Notes: generated by a model not told the origin, from the letters alone. DNA of 5,512 nucleotides from Candidatus Thalassarchaeaceae archaeon (GCA_029250425.1 JAQXFF010000031.1:1-5512); one strand, 5' to 3'. Shown: positions 1-5,512, counted from the first letter of the stretch. Made by a program: numbers and translations.

Positions 1-553
1 CAGTGTCACGTTCACTGGCAGATTTCAGCGATAACAGTCCCGTTCCATTCGGTGCCAAGAAATGATTGCAAGCTTCAATGAACATCTCAACTTGTCCCGG
101 TTGAGATACATCTTGGAACAGCCAAGGTACTTTCTTGGGAAGAAAGGGCATGATGTGTTCTGATTGTCTACAATCTGCCAAAATTGGAATGATGCCCGGA
201 CGCGTCTTAGACAACCGGATCATCTCGCGGATACATCTTGAGGATATGTCGACGGCGATGATCATGCCTCCAAGGTTATTCTTAGCGCCACAGACATGAT
301 CGTGCAAATGACTGATGGTTGTACCGTGGCCAGAACCCAAGTACAAACACGTCGCGCCAGGTTCTGGTAAAAGACCAGGGTTTGATGCTTTGAGAAGTCC
401 AGCACCAAGTTTGGACGAACGAGGGTTCCATTGTCTCCACTCCTTTCGTCCTTTTTTCTTCAAACGCTCTCCACGTAAACTGACACCTTTGACTGCATTG
501 CGAGACCAGAGGCTGCGTCCTTGAATCTCAACACGCTCAGAAAATGACTTCAA
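1..553 (-). CDS. flpA: Fibrillarin-like rRNA/tRNA 2'-O-methyltransferase, partial (C-terminus off the left edge)
   Basis: Catalytic subunit of the archaeal C/D box RNP, which uses S-adenosylmethionine to methylate ribose 2'-OH groups on rRNA and tRNA at guide-RNA-selected sites. The 184 visible codons read without interruption. The family pattern is clear: GERL then EWRQWNPRSSKLGAGLL (about residues 28-54), the SAM-binding loop YLGSGHGTTISH (71-82), the acidic strand AVDIS (100-104), ILADCRQ (124-130), FQDVSQPGQVE (146-156) and the catalytic-lysine region SLKSAS (175-180). Archaeal homologues have roughly 225-230 residues, so about 40-45 are missing beyond position 1. The proposed start is TTG at 553-551. 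It has GAGGTGA four bases upstream, overlapping the nop5 stop, and it gives the usual short N-terminal extension. In-frame GTG codons further upstream are alternatives but have poorer spacing. The gene lies directly downstream of nop5, the usual archaeal arrangement. Function is secure; the start is less so. Confidence 0.93.
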   Translation of the reverse strand, partial: MKSFSERVEIQGRSLWSRNAVKGVSLRGERLKKKGRKEWRQWNPRSSKLGAGLLKASNPGLLPEPGATCLYLGSGHGTTISHLHDHVCGAKNNLGGMIIAVDISSRCIREMIRLSKTRPGIIPILADCRQSEHIMPFLPKKVPWLFQDVSQPGQVEMFIEACNHFLAPNGTGLLSLKSASERDT

Positions 554-557
554 CAGT

Positions 558-564
558 TCACCTC
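558..564 (-). promoter_or_regulatory. Ribosome binding site for fibrillarin, overlapping the nop5 stop
   Basis: The minus strand reads GAGGTGA, then four bases, then TTG. The last three bases of the motif are the nop5 TGA stop codon. This close match to the anti-Shine-Dalgarno sequence is the main reason for choosing the TTG start. It suggests that ribosomes finishing nop5 re-initiate on fibrillarin, keeping the two RNP subunits in balance (inference). Confidence 0.6.
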
Positions 565-1544
565 TTGTTTTTGCGCGCACGGATTTCACCAACCTTTTTC
601 TCGACCTCCGAAATTTCTTTCGATGTCCAAGGTATACCACCAAAATGGTCTACTCGTACAGCAATAGCTGCTTTTGCAGCAAGCATTCGAGAGATAGAAC
701 CACGTGTCCATTTGGGACTCCTACAAACCCAGGTGTGCTGGAAAATATGCCCGTGTTTAGGCGGAGGTGTACCTTGACGGATATGCATGAAGAATGCCTT
801 CTCGGCACCAAGAACTTGGATCGTGCTCGCTGGAAGACTTGCCAATCTGGACCTCCCTCTAGCTGTGGTGCAAAGTTTTGCAGCCAAGAGAGGGCCAAGC
901 AATAGGGATAGAGATGGCATGTGATTATTCGAAAGTTCTCGAACTGATTCCTCCATCTTTTCAACATCGGTTGCCAAATTCATGACGGATGTGGCCAACG
1001 AATGGATACCAGACCATTCCTTTTCTCCCATCTCAACTTCGGCGGAAGTGACCTTGAGGCATTTGGCTGCTTCCGGCATGTTCGACGAAGATGCTACCGC
1101 CGGTGCAATCTGATTCCGATTCAAGTCTAAATCGAGGCTTGGAAGGAAAAGGCCGGCCCATTCAACAATACGTGATTCAAGTGTATTATGTGCAGTTCGC
1201 ATTTCTTCAGTTGCCCGAATCAAATGTTCAAGGCGGATATCAGGATTTGCTGCGGAAGCCGACACGCCTCTTTCTGCAAGTTCCAAGGAGGCCTCTTGCA
1301 ATAGAGATGTATCCTCAGAATTTAATCGCGGCCAGGGACCTACAGTTGTCGAAAGGGAAACAGATGCTTCAGGAAATCGAGTTGCCAAAGTATTCGCTTC
1401 AGTGGTCATTCTGCCCGCCATTAGTAACGCCAAGCGATCAGCCAAAGTTCTAGGATTCCGATTTCCATTCCAGATACACTCATCCACAACACGTTCATTT
1501 TCGTCATAAATACGAGCGAAGCGCCAGTCCCAAACAAGTTTCAC
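558..1544 (-). CDS. nop5: Nop5 (Nop56/Nop58-like) C/D box RNP scaffold protein
   Basis: Scaffold of the C/D box methylation complex: its N-terminal domain binds fibrillarin, its coiled coil dimerises, and its Nop domain grips the L7Ae-bound guide RNA. The C-terminal Nop domain is intact, with LPASTIQVLGAEKAFF (residues 237-252), PPPKHGHIFQH (260-270) and RGSISRMLAAKAAIAVRVDHF (281-301). A helical segment around 109-137 contains VEWAGLFLPSLD, matching the start of the family's coiled-coil region. The N-terminus (FARIYDENERVVDE) fits the fibrillarin-binding domain. I start at GTG 1544, giving 328 residues. This places the same short lead-in before the first domain strand as in other archaeal Nop5 proteins and leaves room for a promoter. 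The frame stays open upstream to an ATG at 1709, but that would run across the start of tfs. At 328 residues the protein is shorter than the roughly 400 of Pyrococcus Nop5, and its tail (ARKNKR) is much reduced compared with the usual lysine-rich end. Confidence 0.93.
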   Translation of the reverse strand: MKLVWDWRFARIYDENERVVDECIWNGNRNPRTLADRLALLMAGRMTTEANTLATRFPEASVSLSTTVGPWPRLNSEDTSLLQEASLELAERGVSASAANPDIRLEHLIRATEEMRTAHNTLESRIVEWAGLFLPSLDLDLNRNQIAPAVASSSNMPEAAKCLKVTSAEVEMGEKEWSGIHSLATSVMNLATDVEKMEESVRELSNNHMPSLSLLLGPLLAAKLCTTARGRSRLASLPASTIQVLGAEKAFFMHIRQGTPPPKHGHIFQHTWVCRSPKWTRGSISRMLAAKAAIAVRVDHFGGIPWTSKEISEVEKKVGEIRARKNKR

Positions 1545-1644
1545 GATTGACGCAGGCCCCTCTCCTTCAAAGTCCGTGCGGAAAGATATATTGGAAAGCC
1601 AATGTATCGCAGGGTTCAAGTCTAATGATTTCACGGATGGACCC
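1545..1644. promoter_or_regulatory. Divergent promoter region between nop5 and tfs
   Basis: This 100-base gap is the only divergent intergenic region in the window, so it should carry the start signals for both the nop5-fibrillarin and the tfs-PCNA units. The best TATA-like element is AGATATATT near 1584-1592, preceded by purine-rich GCGGAAAG that could act as a BRE for plus-strand transcription. A start about 25-27 bases downstream would fall near 1612-1618 and leave a leader of about 30 bases before tfs. ATATAT is self-complementary, so the same element could also serve nop5, although no good BRE is seen on that side. A GGAGAGGGG stretch at 1557-1565 (minus strand) is the only ribosome-binding candidate for nop5 and sits 12-14 bases from its GTG, slightly far. 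Element assignment is by eye. Confidence 0.45.
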
Positions 1645-2004
1645 ATGTTCTGTCCTGAATGTGGAACACTAGCATTCCCTGACCCCACGGGGAGAATCAA
1701 GTGTGGCAACTATCAATGTGGCTATAGCGGGGATGCTGAGAACAAAGTTACAATGGCAGATGGGACTGAAATTGATATCTCAAAAGCCAGTTCAAGCACC
1801 AAGGCTGAAACCAGAGACCGCAGAGTAATTGAGGATGCAAACCAACAACGTGGCGTCTTGACAACAAAAACATACATCTGTCCAAAATGTGATTCCGATG
1901 AGATTTATGCCGAGTTACAGCAAACACGTTCCTCCGATGAACCCGAGACACGAATTCTGACCTGCTCCAATTTGAAGTGCGGTCATGGATGGCGTGAATA
2001 CTGA
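1645..2004 (+). CDS. tfs: Transcription factor S (TFS), RNA polymerase transcript-cleavage factor
   Basis: Archaeal counterpart of TFIIS. It enters the RNA polymerase secondary channel and stimulates cleavage of backtracked transcripts. The 119-residue product has an N-terminal zinc ribbon (Cys3, Cys6, Cys20, Cys25; MFCPECG...KCGNYQCG), a polar linker (about 31-75), and a C-terminal zinc ribbon (Cys79, Cys82, Cys107, Cys112; YICPKC...TCSNLKCGHGW) ending in the typical WREY. The acidic pair Asp98-Glu99 in RSSDEPETR is the catalytic tip of cleavage-competent TFS, so this is not an inactive RPB9-type relative. ATG 1645 puts the first cysteine at residue 3, as in the family; the frame is open further upstream but without homology. 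Both ribbons have CX4C rather than CX2C in their second knuckle. The linker is longer than usual, making the protein slightly longer than the common 100-110 residues. PCNA follows on the same strand. Confidence 0.94.
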   Translation: MFCPECGTLAFPDPTGRIKCGNYQCGYSGDAENKVTMADGTEIDISKASSSTKAETRDRRVIEDANQQRGVLTTKTYICPKCDSDEIYAELQQTRSSDEPETRILTCSNLKCGHGWREY

Positions 2005-2086
2005 TTTGCCTCCAAACACCATAGGTGTCCCAAAGTCAACCCTTTTTAGCCCCCTCTGCCCAGAAGTGGATGAGTATGGTGAGCCT
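2005..2086 (+). promoter_or_regulatory. tfs-PCNA spacer with short inverted repeat, T-tract and ribosome binding site
   Basis: This 82-base spacer contains a perfect short inverted repeat (ACACC at 2016-2020, ATA loop, GGTGT at 2024-2028). A run of five T's follows at 2043-2047, and GGTGA at 2078-2082 lies four bases before the PCNA ATG. The T-run could be a weak archaeal terminator for tfs or part of a TATA-like element (CTTTTTAG) for a separate PCNA promoter. Sequence alone does not decide between these. The ribosome binding site is the most secure of the elements and supports the internal ATG as the PCNA start. Confidence 0.35.
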
Positions 2087-2830
2087 ATGCTGAACATCAC
2101 TGCTAAACAAGACACGATGAGGACCATTGTGGACATCCTCACAGTCCTTGTCGAAGATGCAAAATTCAAATTTGAAGATGGACACATTGAGGTCCGTGCT
2201 GTTGATGCAATGCATGTTGCAATGGTTCGAATGGAAATTGATTCTGCTGCCTTTGAGGCATGGGAATGCGAGCCTTGCACGATTGGATTTGAACTGAAGA
2301 AACTTCACGACCTCATCGGTTTGGCTGAAGCGGGCGACCTGATTGAAATGAATTACGACGAGAACGACGGCAGAGTCAATATTCAGGTTGGAGAAATTAA
2401 CCGAACGATTCGACCGTTAGATCGAGCAACTATGCTTGAACCACGCGTCCCTGATGTCGAACTGCACAGTTCAGTCAAACTTTCCGCCATCAAATTCAGT
2501 CGGGCACTGCGTGCAGCAAAACAAGTCGGTGACTTGGCAACCATTTCCCTCAATGCCCAATCGTTTGGCGTAAACGTTAGCGGTGACACAGATACCGTCA
2601 ATGTTTCATACGATGCTGGAGAATTACAGGACCTGGTTTGTGATGGTCCTGTAAAGAGCCAATACAGTTTATCTCTACTATACCCAATGGCCAAGCGAAT
2701 GGAAGCAATTGTGGACAGTGTTACCTTGTTCTTTAATGAGAATCACCCACTTCGGTTGGAATTCGAATTTGCAGGAGGAGCCGGCCGTTGTGTCTACTTC
2801 CTCGCACCAAGAATTGAAGGCGATGCGTGA
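2087..2830 (+). CDS. pcn: DNA polymerase sliding clamp (PCNA)
   Basis: Ring-shaped trimeric clamp that encircles DNA and tethers replicative polymerases, FEN1, ligase and other PIP-box proteins. The 247 residues match the usual archaeal length of about 245-250. Recognisable parts are the N-terminal domain (MLNITAKQDTMRTIVDILTVL, then DGHIEVRAVDAMHVAMVRM, about 31-49), the basic-to-acidic interdomain connector around 107-127 (TIRPLDRATMLEPRVPDVEL), the second domain strand-helix pattern (KLSAIKFSRALRAAKQVGD, 131-149), and the C-terminal VYFLAPRIE (236-244) that helps form the partner-binding pocket. ATG 2087 is chosen because it gives the standard N-terminus and has GGTGA four bases upstream. 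The frame extends 34 codons further up to 1985, but that extension is unlike PCNA and overlaps tfs. Linkage of tfs and PCNA recurs in other Euryarchaeota (family knowledge). Confidence 0.96.
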   Translation: MLNITAKQDTMRTIVDILTVLVEDAKFKFEDGHIEVRAVDAMHVAMVRMEIDSAAFEAWECEPCTIGFELKKLHDLIGLAEAGDLIEMNYDENDGRVNIQVGEINRTIRPLDRATMLEPRVPDVELHSSVKLSAIKFSRALRAAKQVGDLATISLNAQSFGVNVSGDTDTVNVSYDAGELQDLVCDGPVKSQYSLSLLYPMAKRMEAIVDSVTLFFNENHPLRLEFEFAGGAGRCVYFLAPRIEGDA

Positions 2831-2843
2831 ACCCGCGTAAAGC

Positions 2844-3941
2844 ATGGCAAGCCCAAAGGTGTGCGTGATTATCCCCACTCTTCGCAATGCAGAAGAGTTG
2901 GAAATCGCATTGACTGGGTTGTCAAATCAATCATGGGATGGCCCACTGGAAATTTTCATTGTAGGCCCAACTGGCGACCCTGGTGAAGAAATTGCCAACG
3001 CGAAAGGCGCTTCGTGGATTGATGATGAAGGTAGCAGAACACGCGCAGATGCATGTAATGTTGCACTGAAAACCATCGATTGTGATCTCGTTTTATTCAC
3101 TGATGATGATGTATGGGTACCTGAAAATTGGGTTGAAAACCTTGTTCGGTGGTTTGACCGTGATGATGTGGCAGGGGTGGGTGGGCCAAATTTCGCTCCA
3201 CCCGACGAACGGTCTACTTTTTGGCAGAGGGTCATTGATGTGACATTTTGCTCAAAATGGGTCACTGCAGGTACAAACTATGGGAATCGCGGTTCAGAAC
3301 AATTGACGACTGCTGCACAATTACCGGGGGTGAATGCTGCTTATCGAAAGTCCGTTCTTGATGAAGTAGGAGGATTTGACGATGGTGCAATCGGTTGCGA
3401 AGACGCGATGATGGATTACAGAATCGAACAGGATGGTCATCAATTGTGGCAAGACCGAGATGCCATCATGTGGCATAGAAGGCGAGATCCGAACCGGGTA
3501 CGGAAACAAATCAAGAATTATGGGCTCGTGCGCATTCTTGCAAGCCGAATACACCCTGGCATGAAATCTTGGAGTCATACCGCTGTGGGATTGTTCCCTC
3601 TACTGATTCTAACTGCATTGACTGCATTTGTCTATGGATCGCTGAATGGAGGCATTGCATGGCCAAATGTTTGGGACATCTCGTTGGAATCAATCCCGAT
3701 GGGTGTGGAACGTGCCATGGTACACCTCCCCGTCAGCCTTGCGGGGCTCTATCTGGCAGTATGCTGGTTTGGTGCAGCTCTTGGCACATCGCCTTCACGT
3801 ACATTGTCTACCATTTTCTTCGCACCATTGATGACTTTCCTCATGCACTGGTCATACGGTTGTGGAGTATTGACCGCTTGGTGGCGAATCTACATTTCCA
3901 AAAATGCAGGTTTACAGATTGATGACAAAGATCGTTCCTAA
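2844..3941 (+). CDS. Family 2 glycosyltransferase with three C-terminal membrane segments
   Basis: A GT-A fold transferase that probably moves a sugar from a nucleotide-sugar donor to a lipid-linked or surface glycan on the cytoplasmic side of the membrane. The 365 residues show the nucleotide-binding start KVCVIIPTLRNAEELEIAL (5-23), the metal-binding DDD at 87-89 in LVLFTDDDVWVPENW, the acceptor-side motif PGVNAAYRKSVLDEVGGFDD (161-180), the likely catalytic base Asp187 in GCEDAMMDYRIEQDG, and a basic stretch (MWHRRRDPNRVRKQIKNYG, 209-227) typical of the end of the catalytic domain. Three hydrophobic segments follow, at about 246-266, 295-313 and 323-347. This layout resembles Agl-type transferases of archaeal N-glycosylation, but donor and acceptor cannot be read from sequence. 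It starts 13 bases after PCNA with no clear Shine-Dalgarno, so it is probably co-transcribed with the clamp gene by proximity. The stop overlaps the convergent FGE-like gene. Confidence 0.88.
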   Translation: MASPKVCVIIPTLRNAEELEIALTGLSNQSWDGPLEIFIVGPTGDPGEEIANAKGASWIDDEGSRTRADACNVALKTIDCDLVLFTDDDVWVPENWVENLVRWFDRDDVAGVGGPNFAPPDERSTFWQRVIDVTFCSKWVTAGTNYGNRGSEQLTTAAQLPGVNAAYRKSVLDEVGGFDDGAIGCEDAMMDYRIEQDGHQLWQDRDAIMWHRRRDPNRVRKQIKNYGLVRILASRIHPGMKSWSHTAVGLFPLLILTALTAFVYGSLNGGIAWPNVWDISLESIPMGVERAMVHLPVSLAGLYLAVCWFGAALGTSPSRTLSTIFFAPLMTFLMHWSYGCGVLTAWWRIYISKNAGLQIDDKDRS

Positions 3942-4738
3942 CTTTTGCACATCTTGCCATCTTGTAGCGAATAAGTAGGGGTTTTGGGACGCCAAAGAAA
4001 AGCAGTCATCAATGAGAAAAATATTCCACCAACTGCGATATTTAACCAACTCTCGGAAATATATCGCTCACTTGCATTGAAGTAGGCCCAAGTAAAACTT
4101 GGCAGAATACCAAGGACCAAGGCGAAAAAGGATTCGCGAATAAGGAGATCTTTCTGTGATGGTGCATTGGGCATATTGAATTGGTTTTCAGGCATTGATG
4201 AACGAACTAGCCTAAACCCCATTTGAGGACGGGATACACCTCTTGGTGTCGCCCCCCTCACTGTACCTGAACCAATCCAAACTCGGGTTACGTGTGCAGT
4301 ATGGTCAGAAATACCTCCTGCTCGAACGGGAGATAACCAAGGGCGGCCGTCGCAAGGTGCTCCCCAATAACCACTACGAGGTGGGCGGTCACTCAATACC
4401 TCAATCTGTACATCGCCACGACCAATGATACCCTGTTTGGCCGCAAGAGCCCATTCAGCCTCTGAAGGAGGTCTTGGGTCGCCACCAATTCCAATGAGAC
4501 CCGCTTCAATCATCAATGGCGTCAAACGATTGACTGAATGATTGGAATCCTCACCTGCCGCTGCCTGTCCAGTTAGTTTTTTCCACTGAGAAAATGATAT
4601 TGGGGATGCACTAATCTCAAATTCAGATTCAATGCTAATTTCATGCCGTGGTCCATTACCGGCGTGCATGAGTGCCCCCCGATCATCACCCAACCAAGCC
4701 TCTCCAGGTTCAACCCGGATCCACTCGATTTCAGACAC
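3938..4738 (-). CDS. Degenerate FGE/SUMF1-like domain protein with two C-terminal membrane helices
   Basis: The 266-residue protein has hallmarks of the FGE-sulfatase (SUMF1/PvdO/EgtB C-lectin-like) fold: IEWIRVEPGEAWLGDD at the start, FEISASPISFSQWKKLTG (about 40-57), RPPSEAEWALAAKQG (89-103), and a closing RGATPRG...QMGFRLVRS (about 161-180). The region between is shortened and lacks the usual GNVWEW motif. There are only two cysteines (129 and 264), neither in the segment where true FGE carries its copper-binding cysteine pair, so formylglycine formation is unlikely. After the fold come two hydrophobic segments, about 204-220 and 232-249, and a short charged tail. The domain could be a structural or ligand-binding relative rather than an enzyme. 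GTG 4738 is chosen because GGAGGTG lies nine bases upstream and the fold begins at once. An ATG at 4798 is in frame but would overlap the exporter gene by 56 bases. The gene follows the ABC exporter directly, which suggests a shared membrane task. Confidence 0.72.
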   Translation of the reverse strand: MSEIEWIRVEPGEAWLGDDRGALMHAGNGPRHEISIESEFEISASPISFSQWKKLTGQAAAGEDSNHSVNRLTPLMIEAGLIGIGGDPRPPSEAEWALAAKQGIIGRGDVQIEVLSDRPPRSGYWGAPCDGRPWLSPVRAGGISDHTAHVTRVWIGSGTVRGATPRGVSRPQMGFRLVRSSMPENQFNMPNAPSQKDLLIRESFFALVLGILPSFTWAYFNASERYISESWLNIAVGGIFFSLMTAFLWRPKTPTYSLQDGKMCKS

Positions 4739-4742
4739 GGAT

Positions 4743-5512
4743 TCACTCACCTCCAAGCGCTCCAGTTTGGATATCCCATTGGCTAGAATAAACGCCATTA
4801 TTCATCACAAGAATATCGTGTGTACCACGTTCTACAACCGCTCCATCAACCATCGACAATATTTCATCAGCATTTCGAATGGTTGACAGACGGTGGGCGA
4901 CTGCAATCGTGGTACGAGAACCGCCTGTGCCGAGGAGGTTGGATTGGATTTGGCGCTCAGTTTCAGCATCCAAAGAACTTGATGCTTCATCAAGAATTAG
5001 CAAACTTGGTTGCTTCAACAAGGACCGAGCCAACGAAATTCTTGCTCGTTGACCACCAGATAACATGACGCCGCGGTCGCCGACCAATGTATTGGAACCG
5101 TCCTCCATGTTTGCTACAAATTCATCAGCACCAGCTAACTGTAGAGCAGTCGCGATTTCTTCTTGGCTTGCATCTCGCGAGTAAGCAACATTGTCTCGAA
5201 TACTTCCATAGAACAAAAATGGATCTTGGTTGACAAAACCCATTTGTTCACGTACACTATCCAAGGTGATATCCTGGATGTTGTGTCCATTGACCAAAAC
5301 TTCACCATGATCGGGTTCATAATAGCGTAAAATCAATTTCAATATCGTTGATTTCCCTGCTCCTGTGTGACCCATTACTCCCAAGAATCCTCCTTGTCCC
5401 ACCTTGAATGAAATACCATTCAAGACCGGGGTGTCAGTCCCTGGATATGTGAAATGAACGTCTCTGAACTCAATGCTATCAATCGGGCCTCCCAATGCAG
5501 TTGCCCCTTCTT
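4743..5512 (-). CDS. ABC exporter, C-terminal ATP-binding domain (partial, N-terminus off the right edge)
   Basis: ATP-hydrolysing half of a membrane exporter of the MsbA/MdlB/lipid-and-multidrug type. The 255 visible residues hold a complete nucleotide-binding domain: the aromatic A-loop FTYPG (about 20-24), Walker A GHTGAGKST (47-55), Q-loop NQDPFLF (94-100), signature LSGGQR (150-155), Walker B LLILDE (170-175), D-loop SSLD (178-181) and switch His206 in AVAHRLSTIRNAD. The tail GVYSSQWDIQTG is typical of exporters with a fused membrane domain. The frame is open to the right edge, so the six-helix transmembrane part should lie beyond position 5512, and a TTG at 5495 is only an internal leucine codon. 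All catalytic motifs are intact, so the ATPase should be active. The substrate cannot be inferred. The FGE-like gene begins five bases after this stop and is probably co-translated with it. Confidence 0.93.
   Translation of the reverse strand, partial: EGATALGGPIDSIEFRDVHFTYPGTDTPVLNGISFKVGQGGFLGVMGHTGAGKSTILKLILRYYEPDHGEVLVNGHNIQDITLDSVREQMGFVNQDPFLFYGSIRDNVAYSRDASQEEIATALQLAGADEFVANMEDGSNTLVGDRGVMLSGGQRARISLARSLLKQPSLLILDEASSSLDAETERQIQSNLLGTGGSRTTIAVAHRLSTIRNADEILSMVDGAVVERGTHDILVMNNGVYSSQWDIQTGALGGE
4748..4754 (-). promoter_or_regulatory. Ribosome binding site for the FGE-like gene inside the exporter 3' end
   Basis: The minus strand reads GGAGGTG followed by nine bases and GTG 4738. The motif encodes part of the last residues of the exporter (LGGE), and that gene's TGA stop (4745-4743) falls in the spacer. 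It is the strongest Shine-Dalgarno match in the window. It selects the GTG start over the upstream ATG and indicates translational coupling of the two genes. Confidence 0.65.

Noticed and set aside
315..905. Plus-strand open frames at 315-524, 544-777 and 645-905
   Set aside because: They are shadows opposite fibrillarin and Nop5, whose minus-strand motifs are conserved and uninterrupted.
1091..1453. 120-codon plus-strand open frame
   Set aside because: It lies entirely antisense to the clearly conserved Nop5 gene, and its translation shows no recognisable domain.
1576..1644. Upstream extension of tfs
   Set aside because: The TFS family starts with a cysteine pair a few residues from the N-terminus, which ATG 1645 gives; the extension has no homology and covers the TATA-like element.
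1547..1709. Upstream extension of Nop5 to ATG 1709 or ATG 1646
   Set aside because: The extra residues do not resemble the Nop5 N-terminus, and the frame would cross the tfs start and remove the only promoter space.
1985..2086. 34-codon upstream extension of PCNA
   Set aside because: It overlaps tfs, is unlike any PCNA, and the internal ATG 2087 has its own ribosome binding site.
2927..3265. Minus-strand open frame opposite the glycosyltransferase
   Set aside because: The plus-strand frame has conserved GT2 motifs here; the antisense translation shows no domain.
4739..4798. ATG 4798 as start of the FGE-like gene
   Set aside because: It would overlap the exporter by 56 bases and lacks a good ribosome site; GTG 4738 has GGAGGTG at suitable spacing.
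1..5512. CRISPR arrays, tRNA/rRNA genes, insertion sequences, long repeats
   Set aside because: No periodic repeats, cloverleaf-like segments, transposase motifs or terminal inverted repeats were seen, and coding sequence fills almost all of the window.

Overview
The window looks like ordinary chromosomal DNA from a mesophilic archaeon. The most likely source is a marine Thermoplasmatota lineage such as Marine Group II (Poseidoniales). The archaeal assignment rests on four neighbouring genes with archaeal or eukaryote-like products: fibrillarin, Nop5, the RNA polymerase cleavage factor TFS, and PCNA. The narrower assignment is an inference from moderate base composition, compact gene packing and the accessory genes (GT2, an FGE-like protein, an ABC exporter). 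A tree of PCNA or Nop5 would settle it.

Layout. Positions 1-1544 (minus strand) hold the C/D box RNP pair: nop5 comes first, then fibrillarin, which runs off the left edge. Positions 1545-1644 are a 100-base divergent intergenic region with a TATA-like element. Positions 1645-3941 (plus strand) hold tfs, then PCNA, then a membrane-anchored family 2 glycosyltransferase 13 bases further on. Positions 3938-5512 (minus strand) hold the ATP-binding half of an ABC exporter entering from the right edge, followed by a translationally overlapping protein with a degenerate formylglycine-generating-enzyme (FGE) fold and two C-terminal membrane helices. The glycosyltransferase and the FGE-like gene converge and share stop-codon bases.

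How the genes work together. Fibrillarin and Nop5 form the core of the RNA-guided 2'-O-methylation complex for rRNA (and tRNA). TFS rescues backtracked RNA polymerase, and PCNA is the replication sliding clamp. So the left two thirds is an information-processing neighbourhood. The glycosyltransferase probably acts at the inner face of the cytoplasmic membrane on a lipid-linked or surface glycan. The ABC exporter and FGE-like gene form a separate, co-translated membrane pair of unknown substrate.

Several genes appear to use non-ATG starts (TTG for fibrillarin, GTG for nop5 and the FGE-like gene). For fibrillarin and the FGE-like gene the supporting Shine-Dalgarno sequence lies in or beside the preceding gene's stop codon. 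I see no rRNA, tRNA, CRISPR array, insertion sequence or attachment site. I found no convincing new multi-gene system. The most unusual items are the cysteine-poor membrane FGE-like protein coupled to the exporter, and the matching CX4C expansion in both zinc ribbons of TFS.
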